From JAMLIO01 sp031412575 (GTDB lineage: Bacteria > Bdellovibrionota > Bdellovibrionia > Bdellovibrionales > UBA1609), in NCBI GenBank assembly GCA_031412575.1, contig JANODG010000084.1, positions 1 to 11,462 on the forward strand: 11,462 bases of DNA, given 5' to 3'. Positions 1 through 6,274 of the stretch are shown here, piece after piece; the first letter of the stretch is position 1, and every line of letters begins with the position of its first letter. The position numbers were made by a program, and so were the translations under genes. The notes under the pieces are model-generated. The model was not told the origin of the DNA, did not search any database, and saw nothing but the letters and a program-made list of their open reading frames with translations.

Positions 1-226
1 CACGCTCTGGAAGGTAAGGACCTATAAGCCATGTGTCTGTGTAGGGAATTTTTAGTCCAGGTTTCATTTTGTTTACAAGAATGTAATCGTTCACTAATAA
101 ATTTGGAAACATACTGCCTGAAGGCACAGTGAAGGGTTCGAACAAAAACCAACGGATAGAGAGCAGTCCGAATACTAAGGCTAAGAATTGGATGCATACT
201 GTGGATAATCGTGGTCGTTGTTTCAT
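1..226 (-). CDS. lepB: Second type I signal peptidase (LepB paralogue), 5' part only
   Basis: Reading the minus strand from ATG at 226 gives 75 codons with no stop before the window edge. Residues 10-30 are a hydrophobic membrane anchor. They are followed by RWFLFEPFTVPSGSMFPNLL, the box B signature of type I signal peptidases, in which Ser38 is the expected nucleophile. A segment like the substrate-binding strand follows (NDYILVNKM). The general-base lysine and the box E motif lie beyond the edge, so catalytic completeness cannot be judged. The gene starts 10 bp after the stop of another complete signal peptidase, so the two are probably co-transcribed. It has a shorter N-terminus than its neighbour and differs in sequence, so it is a diverged paralogue and not a recent copy. 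The upstream ribosome-binding site is weak (AAAAG directly before ATG). The family call is secure; the substrate preference is unknown. Confidence 0.88.
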   Translation of the reverse strand, partial: MKQRPRLSTVCIQFLALVFGLLSIRWFLFEPFTVPSGSMFPNLLVNDYILVNKMKPGLKIPYTDTWLIGPYLPER

Positions 227-236
227 CTTTTATGAG

Positions 237-1013
237 TTAATGGATCGAATGAAAAAATCTATTAAAGCGAATGGTTGCTGGATTACACAAAGGGACTCGT
301 CCCATTGTTTTTTCACAAGATAACCAAACAAACATCGCTTTACCGACTAAATTTTCGTAAGGGATGAATCTAAATTCAGGCTTCATTCGTCGACTGTCTT
401 TGGAATTTTTTCGGTTATCACCCATCACGAAATAATGACCTTCAGGAACTGTATATGGACCTGATTCTTCTTCGAATTCATATTTTGGAAGTAAAACACT
501 GTACGAATATTTTCCAAGTTTTTCTTCCCAGTGAACGTACATGGATAAAGCCTCTGGCCCTTGAAATTCGAAGTCATCCGCGCGAAGCCAATCCCAGTCG
601 GGCTTGTTTTCTGAAGGCACTGATTTTTCAACTAAATTGTCGTTGATGTAGAGGTTGCCTTTTTCGTAAAATATTTTATCCCCAGGCATTCCGACGACAC
701 GCTTGATATAAAAAATGTCATCTTCGGGGTTTCTAAAAACGGCAACTTCCCCTGGTTTTGGTCCATCAAACTGAAACATCCATTTTTTACTAAATGGTAC
801 GCGAACGCCGTAAGCCATTTTATTCACAAAAATATGATCGTGTTTAAGTAAGGTAGGAAGCATACTTCCCGAAGGGATGACGAATGCTTCTAAAAATAGC
901 CATCTGATTGTCAATGCGACCAAAACCGCTAGAAATAAAGATCCGTGTCCTTCTGTCCAAAAAACTTTTCGAGTAAAATTAGTTTTAATTGATTCTAAAA
1001 AGCTGCTAACCAT
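237..1013 (-). CDS. lepB: Signal peptidase I
   Basis: This 258-residue inner-membrane serine protease removes signal peptides from secreted proteins on the periplasmic side. It has one hydrophobic segment at about residues 25-45. Box B PSGSMLPT follows with nucleophile Ser50, and YIKRVVGMPGD holds the general-base Lys104. The late box E motif MGDNRKNSKDSR spans about 197-208. All catalytic elements are present and the length is normal for a Gram-negative enzyme with a single anchor. A good ribosome-binding site (AAGGA, plus-strand 1022-1026) lies 8 nt before the ATG. It follows lepA by 107 bp, the pairing seen in many proteobacteria, and precedes a second signal peptidase by 10 bp. The 107-bp gap could carry its own promoter but I found no convincing one. 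Confidence 0.96.
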   Translation of the reverse strand: MVSSFLESIKTNFTRKVFWTEGHGSLFLAVLVALTIRWLFLEAFVIPSGSMLPTLLKHDHIFVNKMAYGVRVPFSKKWMFQFDGPKPGEVAVFRNPEDDIFYIKRVVGMPGDKIFYEKGNLYINDNLVEKSVPSENKPDWDWLRADDFEFQGPEALSMYVHWEEKLGKYSYSVLLPKYEFEEESGPYTVPEGHYFVMGDNRKNSKDSRRMKPEFRFIPYENLVGKAMFVWLSCEKTMGRVPLCNPATIRFNRFFHSIH

Positions 1014-1021
1014 CGTTGTTG

Positions 1022-1026
1022 TCCTT
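1022..1026 (-). promoter_or_regulatory. Ribosome-binding site of lepB
   Basis: AAGGA on the minus strand lies 8 nt before the ATG at 1013. It supports this start over any internal methionine. Confidence 0.7.
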
Positions 1027-1120
1027 GGTTTGATCTATATCTTTAACTACGCGTTGAAACTATTTCCCATTTGAGTAGTCTAATGAAAATAAACCTAAAT
1101 ATTAATCAATAACGCTTAGA

Positions 1121-2935
1121 TTAACTGTCTGTTTTTAAAACCGCAAGAAAAGCTTTTTGCGGTATTTCGACTTTACCGATCTGCTTCATGCGTTTTTTAC
1201 CTTCTTTTTGCTTTTCTAAAAGTTTTCGCTTACGAGAAATATCACCACCATAACATTTGGCTGTTACGTCTTTTCTTAAAGCCCCGATGGTTTCACGTGC
1301 TAAAATTTTTGCGCCAATAGCCGCTTGAATATTCACTTGATACTGCTGTTGGGGAATAATTTCTTTAAGCTTCTTCGTCAAATCACGCCCGCGGGCGACC
1401 ACTTTGGAACTGTGGACAATGATTGATAAGGCATCCACAGGCTCAGAATTGATTAAAATGTCCATTTTAACCAGGTCAGAAATTTCGTAACCATTAAGTT
1501 CATACTCCATCGAAGCATAACCCTTAGTCATTGATTTTAACCTGTCGTAAAAATCGAACACCATTTCGTTTAAAGGTAAGCGGTATTGGATCACAACTTT
1601 GTCGGCCAAAATGTATTCCATTTTTTTTTGCTCACCACGTTTGTCTTCACAAAGTTTAATGATGGACCCAAGGTATTCTGCCGGCGTATGAACATCTAAA
1701 AGCACGTAAGGTTCGTAAATATTTTCGACTAAAGTTGGATCAGGTAAGTTCGATGGGTTTTCGATTTCAAATTCGTCACCCTTTATAGTTTTCACTTTGT
1801 AAACCACAGAAGGTGAAGTTGTGATCAAGTCTAAATTAAATTCGCGCTCTAAGCGTTCTTGAACAATCTCCATGTGAAGTAGTCCTAAAAACCCACAGCG
1901 AAAACCAAATCCTAAAGCTAAAGATTTTTCAGGTTCAAAGGTCAAGGACGAATCATTTAAACAAAGTTTATTTAAAGACTCTTCTAGTTCTTTAAAGTCA
2001 GAAGTGTCTACCGGAAAAATTCCAGAAAAAACCATAGGTTTTACTTTTTTAAAACCACCTAAAGCTTCTTTCGCCCCTTTTTTTGCAGAGGTTATCGTGT
2101 CACCCACTTGAACTTGACGAAGTTCTTTGATGCCACAAATGATAAAGCCAACCTCACCCGATTCAAGGCGATCTAATTCTTTAGGATGCGGAGTAAAAAC
2201 TCCAAGTTTTAGAACTTCATATTCAGCGTCGTTGGCCATAAACTTAATACGGTCTTTAACTTTTAGAACACCTTCTTTAAGTCGAACTAAAGTTACGACA
2301 CCCTGATAACTGTCAAACCAAGAATCAAAGATTAAAGCCCTAAGCGGTAACTCATTTTTTTCTAAAGGAGCTGGAATTTTTTTAACAACGGCTTCTAGAA
2401 TTTCTTCGATGCCGATTTTAGCTTTGGCACTTGCTAAAATAGCTTCCGAAGCATCGAGACCAATAACGTCTTCAATCTGCTGGCGGATTTTTTCAGGCTC
2501 TGCAGCTGGTAAATCAATTTTATTTAATATAGGAATAATTTCTAAGTTATTATCTAAGGCCAAATAAACATTGGCTAAAGTTTGAGCCTGAACACCTTGG
2601 GCCGCATCGACAACTAATAGTGCGCCCTCGCAGGCGGCTAAGGACCTTGAAACTTCATAACTGAAGTCCACATGTCCCGGGGTATCAATCAGATTAAACT
2701 GATACGTGATTCCATCTTTGGCTTTGTAATTAATACGAACAGTTTGGGCCTTTATTGTGATCCCACGCTCGCGCTCGATATCCATACTATCAAGGTACTG
2801 ATCCTTATCTTTCATTTCACGATCAGATAAGGCGCCTGTGAATTTTAAGATTCCATCAGCAAGTGTACTTTTACCGTGATCAATGTGGGCTATGATCGAA
2901 AAATTTCTGATATGGGAGTTACGTTTTTCACTCAT
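1121..2935 (-). CDS. lepA: Elongation factor 4 (LepA), ribosomal back-translocase GTPase
   Basis: LepA is a ribosome-associated translational GTPase related to EF-G, implicated in resolving stalled translation and in ribosome biogenesis. At 604 residues it is the usual length. The GTPase motifs are in order: P-loop AHIDHGKST at 16-24, switch I RGIT with Thr60, DTPGH at 84-88, NKID at 138-141 and SAK at 169-171. The C-terminal third carries the LepA-specific domain in place of EF-G domain IV, including GGDISRKRKLLEKQKEGKKR near the end. The start MSEKRNSHIRNFSIIAHIDHG matches the family, although the upstream ribosome-binding site is only moderate (AGAGAT). It lies 82 bp after metK and directly before lepB, its usual partner. 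A perfect inverted repeat (TACTTAA/TTAAGTA) sits 31-50 bp upstream of its start. Confidence 0.97.
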   Translation of the reverse strand: MSEKRNSHIRNFSIIAHIDHGKSTLADGILKFTGALSDREMKDKDQYLDSMDIERERGITIKAQTVRINYKAKDGITYQFNLIDTPGHVDFSYEVSRSLAACEGALLVVDAAQGVQAQTLANVYLALDNNLEIIPILNKIDLPAAEPEKIRQQIEDVIGLDASEAILASAKAKIGIEEILEAVVKKIPAPLEKNELPLRALIFDSWFDSYQGVVTLVRLKEGVLKVKDRIKFMANDAEYEVLKLGVFTPHPKELDRLESGEVGFIICGIKELRQVQVGDTITSAKKGAKEALGGFKKVKPMVFSGIFPVDTSDFKELEESLNKLCLNDSSLTFEPEKSLALGFGFRCGFLGLLHMEIVQERLEREFNLDLITTSPSVVYKVKTIKGDEFEIENPSNLPDPTLVENIYEPYVLLDVHTPAEYLGSIIKLCEDKRGEQKKMEYILADKVVIQYRLPLNEMVFDFYDRLKSMTKGYASMEYELNGYEISDLVKMDILINSEPVDALSIIVHSSKVVARGRDLTKKLKEIIPQQQYQVNIQAAIGAKILARETIGALRKDVTAKCYGGDISRKRKLLEKQKEGKKRMKQIGKVEIPQKAFLAVLKTDS

Positions 2936-2965
2936 TATTTATGATCTCTTTTTTGCATTGTTAGC

Positions 2966-2985
2966 TACTTAAGTCATATTAAGTA
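2966..2985. promoter_or_regulatory. Inverted repeat upstream of lepA, candidate operator
   Basis: Arms TACTTAA (2966-2972) and TTAAGTA (2979-2985) are a perfect 7-bp inverted repeat around a 6-bp spacer. The left arm also forms the palindrome ACTTAAGT, which recurs in two other intergenic regions of this window. The site lies in the 82-bp gap between metK and lepA, where a promoter would fit. A regulator-binding role is inference. Confidence 0.3.
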
Positions 2986-3017
2986 AACCTTCAATAGTTT
3001 GCCAGTTTTATGTGATT

Positions 3018-4175
3018 TTAAAGGCAGAATTCTTTTAAGAGCTCAACTTTGTTTGTCATCTCCCAGGTGAAACCCATATCTTCACGACCAAAGTGACCAT
3101 AGGCCGCCGTCTTAGCGTAAATCGGTTTCAATAAATCCAAAGATTCGATAATGCCAGAAGGTTTAAGGTTCCAAATTTTGGGAATTGCAGCTTCGATTTT
3201 TTTAACGTCCACTTTCGCTGTGCCGTAATCTTCAATCATAATACTTGTAGGTTCAGCCACACCAATAGCGTAAGAAAGCTGCACAAGAATTTTTTCAGCA
3301 AGCCCTGCTTTGACAATGTTTTTAGCAATATGTCTTGCGGCATAGGCCGCTGAGCGATCTACTTTTGTTGGATCTTTTCCAGAAAAAGCACCACCACCGT
3401 GGGCCCCGTGGCCACCGTAAGTGTCCACTATGATTTTTCGACCAGTTAAACCGCAATCGCCTTGTGGTCCACCCACAACAAATCTTCCCGTGGGGTTAAT
3501 ATAAAATTTAGTTTTTGAATCGATATATTTTGCAGGAATAACTTCAGGGATTAATTGCTCACGAACGTAACCTTGCACATCACTTTGAGATACATTTTCA
3601 GAATGCTGAGTTGAAATCACCACAGCGTCTACACGCTTAATTTCTCGTCCATGATATTCAACTGTGACTTGGCTCTTGCTATCAGGTCTTAAAAATCCAA
3701 CAGTTTTATTTTTTCGGTGACTTGCCATCACCTGAACTAATTTGTGAGATAGCGCCAAGGACAGTGGCATAAGTTCGGGAGTTTCATTCACCGCGTAGCC
3801 AAACATTAAGCCTTGATCACCGGCTCCCATTTCTTTGGTGGCTGAAGAATCAACACCCATGGCAATATCGGGGCTTTGACGGTCAATCGTATTGATGACA
3901 GCGCAGGTCTTATAATCAAAACCCATGTCGCTTGAATCGTAACCGATTCGTTTTACGGTTTGACGAACAACATCTGGAAAATCGACGTAGGCTTTTGTTG
4001 TGATTTCACCGGCAACCACCACTAAGCCAGTTGTGACCAAGGTTTCGCAGGCCACACGACTTTTAGAATCTTGAGTCAATATCGCATCGAGTATGGAATC
4101 GCTGATTTGATCACTGACCTTATCGGGGTGTCCCTCAGAAACAGATTCACTTGTGAAAAAGTATTGTCTAGACAT
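3018..4175 (-). CDS. metK: S-adenosylmethionine synthetase
   Basis: This cytoplasmic enzyme makes S-adenosylmethionine from methionine and ATP, the cell's main methyl donor. The chosen start gives 385 residues, the normal length. The N-terminus MSRQYFFTSESVSEGHPDKV holds the EGHPDK motif at 14-19. The signature GAGDQG is at 117-122, and the phosphate-binding region GGGAFSGKDPTKVDRS is at 260-275. All are intact. The frame stays open upstream to an ATG at 4226, but those 17 extra residues match nothing in the family. A strong ribosome-binding site (GGAGGGG) sits right before the ATG at 4175, so the inner start is right. The 111-bp leader between hpf and this start contains overlapping inverted repeats and a CCCCT segment complementary to the ribosome-binding site, suggesting translational control. 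Confidence 0.97.
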   Translation of the reverse strand: MSRQYFFTSESVSEGHPDKVSDQISDSILDAILTQDSKSRVACETLVTTGLVVVAGEITTKAYVDFPDVVRQTVKRIGYDSSDMGFDYKTCAVINTIDRQSPDIAMGVDSSATKEMGAGDQGLMFGYAVNETPELMPLSLALSHKLVQVMASHRKNKTVGFLRPDSKSQVTVEYHGREIKRVDAVVISTQHSENVSQSDVQGYVREQLIPEVIPAKYIDSKTKFYINPTGRFVVGGPQGDCGLTGRKIIVDTYGGHGAHGGGAFSGKDPTKVDRSAAYAARHIAKNIVKAGLAEKILVQLSYAIGVAEPTSIMIEDYGTAKVDVKKIEAAIPKIWNLKPSGIIESLDLLKPIYAKTAAYGHFGREDMGFTWEMTNKVELLKEFCL

Positions 4176-4286
4176 ATCCCCTCCAAAATTGATTTTGCAC
4201 TTCTTTACAAGTATCAAAATCCACAAGGGGTTGCAAATGACAACTCAAGTGTCAAAAACGCAATCTGACACGAATTAGTTTAAGAA
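4176..4286 (-). promoter_or_regulatory. Structured leader of metK, possible riboswitch-like element
   Basis: Several complementary segments lie in this 111-base leader, 5' to 3' on the minus strand. GTGTCA (4271-4266) can pair with TGACAC (4254-4249). The same TGACA can pair instead with TGTCA (4242-4238), so these two hairpins exclude each other. Further down, TTTGCA (4237-4232) can pair with TGCAAA (4199-4194), and CCCCT (4230-4226), inside that loop, can pair with AGGGG of the ribosome-binding site (4182-4178), which gives a pseudoknot order. I do not recognise a known SAM riboswitch consensus here. The stems are short, so this is a candidate only. Confidence 0.35.
4178..4184 (-). promoter_or_regulatory. 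Ribosome-binding site that fixes the metK start
   Basis: GGAGGGG on the minus strand ends 2 nt before ATG at 4175. It lies inside the alternative upstream reading from 4226, which excludes that longer start. Its AGGGG part (4178-4182) is complementary to CCCCT encoded at 4226-4230. Confidence 0.75.
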
Positions 4287-4658
4287 TTAAGCCGATTTTC
4301 TTTTAACGTCTTGTTCAAAAGATTGCAGAGCTTGCATGTTGGCTTTTTCGTTTTTAAGACGACGCATTTTGCCAGACTTAGCCTTTGTTTTCTTTTTATC
4401 CATCTGTTTTTCAACCTTTTCAAAACAGCTGTCTATCGCATCGAAATAGTCATCAGTGTGTGACTTTGCCGAGAAATGTTCACCGTCGCATTCTACAAGT
4501 AGATTAACAGTACGTTCGTTTTTTTCATCCATAAAGGTGACGCTGACATTGAATGGATTATGAGACTCGAACTTTTGAAGCTTCAACGCCTTCTTCCCTG
4601 CATATTCCACAAGATAGTTCGACCAATTTCTTCGTCTAAATGTATAGTTTACTTTCAT
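4287..4658 (-). CDS. hpf: Ribosome hibernation promoting factor (HPF/RaiA family)
   Basis: Proteins of this family bind the decoding centre of the 30S subunit and silence ribosomes when growth stops. The 123 residues fit the short HPF form: an N-terminal strand and helix (MKVNYTFRRRNWSNYLVEYAGKKALKLQKF), central strands (FNVSVTFMDE, VNLLVECDGEHFSAKS), and a second helix with the family-like DDYFDAIDSCFEKVEKQMDKKK. The C-terminal 35 residues are a lysine- and arginine-rich tail with no domain. hpf often follows rpoN directly; here a membrane protein gene and a long leader come between them. The ribosome-binding site GGAGG stands 7 nt before the ATG in the loop of a perfect 9-bp stem, so translation may depend on RNA structure. 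It lies 111 bp before metK and could be co-transcribed with it. Confidence 0.9.
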   Translation of the reverse strand: MKVNYTFRRRNWSNYLVEYAGKKALKLQKFESHNPFNVSVTFMDEKNERTVNLLVECDGEHFSAKSHTDDYFDAIDSCFEKVEKQMDKKKTKAKSGKMRRLKNEKANMQALQSFEQDVKRKSA

Positions 4659-4682
4659 GAGTTATCCTCCGTTATAACTCAT
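4657..4682 (-). promoter_or_regulatory. Hairpin presenting the hpf ribosome-binding site
   Basis: On the minus strand ATGAGTTAT (4682-4674) and ATAACTCAT (4665-4657) form a perfect 9-bp stem around the 8-nt loop AACGGAGG. The loop holds the ribosome-binding site, and the first two bases of the hpf start codon are the last two of the stem. The 5' arm also begins a six-codon reading frame (M-S-Y-N-G-G-stop) that ends 3 nt before the hpf start. As DNA the same dyad could be a regulator-binding site. Confidence 0.6.
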
Positions 4683-4789
4683 CGGCGCGTGAGTCCAGAG
4701 CTGTAGAAATAAAAACCTTAGATTTATTTTTGCTTTTTATTATAATTTGTAGGATTGCAGATTAAATAATTTTAACATTCTCAAAAAAA

Positions 4790-4798
4790 GACTTAAGT
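4790..4798. promoter_or_regulatory. GACTTAAGT motif upstream of hpf
   Basis: One of three copies of GACTTAAGT in the window; the core ACTTAAGT is a perfect palindrome. It lies just downstream of the proposed hpf promoter, where a repressor could act. Function is inferred only from its repeated intergenic position. Confidence 0.25.
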
Positions 4799-4810
4799 TT
4801 CGTGTACTTT

Positions 4811-4839
4811 AATTTATTGAGACATGAAAACCATGCCAA
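4811..4839 (-). promoter_or_regulatory. Possible sigma-70-type promoter for hpf
   Basis: TTGGCA (4839-4834) and TAAATT (4816-4811) on the minus strand are 17 bp apart. They match the -35 consensus at 5 of 6 and the -10 consensus at 4 of 6 positions. Transcription would start near 4804 and leave a leader of about 145 nt before hpf. In such AT-rich DNA chance matches are common. Confidence 0.35.
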
Positions 4840-4997
4840 CAAAATGTCAGACAACAACTTCGCAAATATTTTTTATTTTTTATCTTAGGTATAAAATTTT
4901 ATTGTGATTTAAAAAACAGATATCAAGTTTAGCTCTAAAATTCTCAGTATGAGACGCTATAAATTTGTAAAAACACTGAAATTTTTTTAAGTATATT

Positions 4998-6107
4998 TTA
5001 TCTTAAAAAATTTGTGCATATATTCGAATCAGAGCCCTCAGCAATAGTTCTTAAGGCCGTGTTCGTGAAGGCAAATTTCCCCCGATTAAAAACCCATGAT
5101 AGTTTGTCGCGAAATGAATTTGCCTTGTCAGAGTAAAACATTAATGCGCCTGCACCTAAAGCCCCACTCGCCATCAACCCAATATCTCCGGCAGAGTGAC
5201 CTGCAGCCGCCAAGCTTTGGAGAAGACCTGCAACAACAGCTTCGCGCCAATTTAAAACATCTAATTTTCGTTTATCAATGGAACCTTTTAAGAACCAGTT
5301 TCTAAATGTGGTGTCCCAGACACCAGTGCTTGCCATACCCAAAACACTGTTTTTTAGCATTAGGGCCAGCAGATCCCCGCTGAACAACTGCGATAAATCG
5401 TCCCAATTGATAATTCCTTGAGCTGTGAAATTATAAATCATAAAAAATGCGAAGTTTGCTCCAAGATTTCCAACAACTTGCGAAATCTCTGAAACATCAC
5501 TTGAATTTGATCGCCGTGTTTTAATTTTTTCGACAAGTACTTCTGAGGCTCTTAGAACTTTTTGCCATCTTGGAATGTTCACAATGAGGTAAGAGTATAA
5601 AACTGCATTGGTAACCACTAAAAAGGACTTTGTTGATAGTGCCAGTGTGTCTGCAAAAAAGATAAAATTTAAGGTCGATGATCCAATAAGGACCGCTAAC
5701 ACAACCATAGCTGTTTTTTCTGCCCGGTAATAATTAACTTCTTCACTGAAATGCTTTTTTAGCTGCTGAACTGGGTATTCTAAATATCTAAAATCAATTT
5801 TATTTAATAAGCTTCTACCCCATTTGTTTTTAATTTGAGGGGCGTGCTCTTTATTAACAAAACTAACTAGATTGCCAGAGGATTTTGGAATTGTTTTGGC
5901 AAGATCAGACTTTTCGTAATCTTCTGGAGTTTCAAAGACTTCAATTTTAATCGTTACGGGTTGATCTGCCCTTTGTGTTGGAGTCTGAACCTCGGGCTCG
6001 GCCGAAGCCAAATTTAGATTAAAAATGATAGAAAATGAAATTGTCCACTTAAGAAAAAAGTGAGTTTTCTTTAAAACTTTCAAATTTAGTTTCATTATTT
6101 TCATCAT
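4998..6107 (-). CDS. Unrecognised multi-pass membrane protein with signal peptide
   Basis: I do not recognise a family for this 369-residue protein. Residues 1-36 look like a signal peptide: a basic start (MKLNLKVLKK), a hydrophobic core and the cleavage-like site LASA before EPEV. A polar stretch of about 90 residues follows. Hydrophobic segments then lie near 132-154, 160-180, 211-231, 241-263 and 290-325. The last is glycine- and alanine-rich with small-residue packing (AAAGHSAGDIGLMASGALGAGALMF is its core). Two paired segments separated by a basic region (181-200) suggest an internal hairpin design. The start at 6107 has GGAAG 9 nt upstream; a second ATG follows directly. The gene sits between rpoN and hpf, genes that are neighbours in many proteobacteria, so it looks like an insertion into that arrangement. 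It could be an envelope protein of lineage-specific role. Confidence 0.8.
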   Translation of the reverse strand: MMKIMKLNLKVLKKTHFFLKWTISFSIIFNLNLASAEPEVQTPTQRADQPVTIKIEVFETPEDYEKSDLAKTIPKSSGNLVSFVNKEHAPQIKNKWGRSLLNKIDFRYLEYPVQQLKKHFSEEVNYYRAEKTAMVVLAVLIGSSTLNFIFFADTLALSTKSFLVVTNAVLYSYLIVNIPRWQKVLRASEVLVEKIKTRRSNSSDVSEISQVVGNLGANFAFFMIYNFTAQGIINWDDLSQLFSGDLLALMLKNSVLGMASTGVWDTTFRNWFLKGSIDKRKLDVLNWREAVVAGLLQSLAAAGHSAGDIGLMASGALGAGALMFYSDKANSFRDKLSWVFNRGKFAFTNTALRTIAEGSDSNICTNFLR

Positions 6108-6157
6108 ACGGTCAGTCTTCCGAGGTTAAATCCTTACAGTCACTCCGAGACTAACTA

Positions 6158-6173
6158 TCCATGATCAGTGCCA
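6158..6173 (-). promoter_or_regulatory. Weak sigma-54-like promoter before the membrane-protein gene
   Basis: On the minus strand TGGCAC (6173-6168), a perfect -24 element, is followed after 5 bp by ATGGA, where the -12 consensus is TTGCA. The critical GC of the -12 element reads GG, which is a serious mismatch. The position, about 50-66 bp before the start at 6107, would suit a promoter. Listed with low confidence because the gene directly follows rpoN. Confidence 0.15.
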
Positions 6174-6207
6174 TTCAAAAAATATAAAATAAACAAGCCA
6201 AATCAGT

Positions 6208-6235
6208 GACTTAAGTGATCACCAAGTTATAACTT
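6208..6235. promoter_or_regulatory. Cluster of three palindromes between rpoN and the next gene
   Basis: Three perfect palindromes lie within 28 bp: ACTTAAGT (6209-6216, part of GACTTAAGT at 6208-6216), GTGATCAC (6215-6222) and AAGTTATAACTT (6224-6235). They lie about 100-130 bp upstream of the start at 6107 and 40-67 bp after the rpoN stop. Such packing is typical of regulator-binding DNA, but no regulator is identified. Confidence 0.35.
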
Positions 6236-6274
6236 AATATAATTTTTATTAAAGGCGTGACAATTATAGGTGAA

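Larger units (their letters stand above)
4659..4997. other. 339-bp AT-rich intergenic region upstream of hpf
   Basis: No protein-coding frame or RNA gene is apparent. The region holds the hairpin over the hpf ribosome-binding site, a possible sigma-70-type promoter (4811-4839) and one copy of the 9-mer GACTTAAGT (4790-4798). The rest is AT-rich with homopolymer runs. Its right end borders an AT-only hairpin at the stop codon of the upstream gene. Confidence 0.5.

Noticed and set aside
129..323. Plus-strand 64-codon frame at the left end
   Set aside because: It is antisense to the two signal peptidase genes, both clearly coding on the minus strand, and shows no domain.
4176..4226. Longer metK start at 4226
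   Set aside because: The extra 17 residues (MWILILV...) resemble no MetK N-terminus, and the strong ribosome-binding site for the inner start lies inside this stretch.
4250..4255. Perfect TTGACA -35 box before metK
   Set aside because: At 16-18 bp spacing the -10 position is GC-rich (ACCCC), so no matching promoter is formed.
4249..4271. GTGTCA/TGACAC hairpin as the hpf terminator
   Set aside because: The stem is only 6 bp with an 11-nt loop and no U-run follows on the minus strand. It fits better as part of the metK leader.
4811..4839. TTGGCATGG... upstream of hpf as a sigma-54 promoter
   Set aside because: No GC dinucleotide occurs at the required distance; the same bases fit a sigma-70 promoter better.
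4983..5010. AT-only inverted repeat (TTTTTTAAG / CTTAAAAAA) over the stop codon of the membrane protein gene, as a terminator
   Set aside because: The stem has almost no G or C and is not followed by a clean U-tract, so it does not meet the usual intrinsic terminator form.
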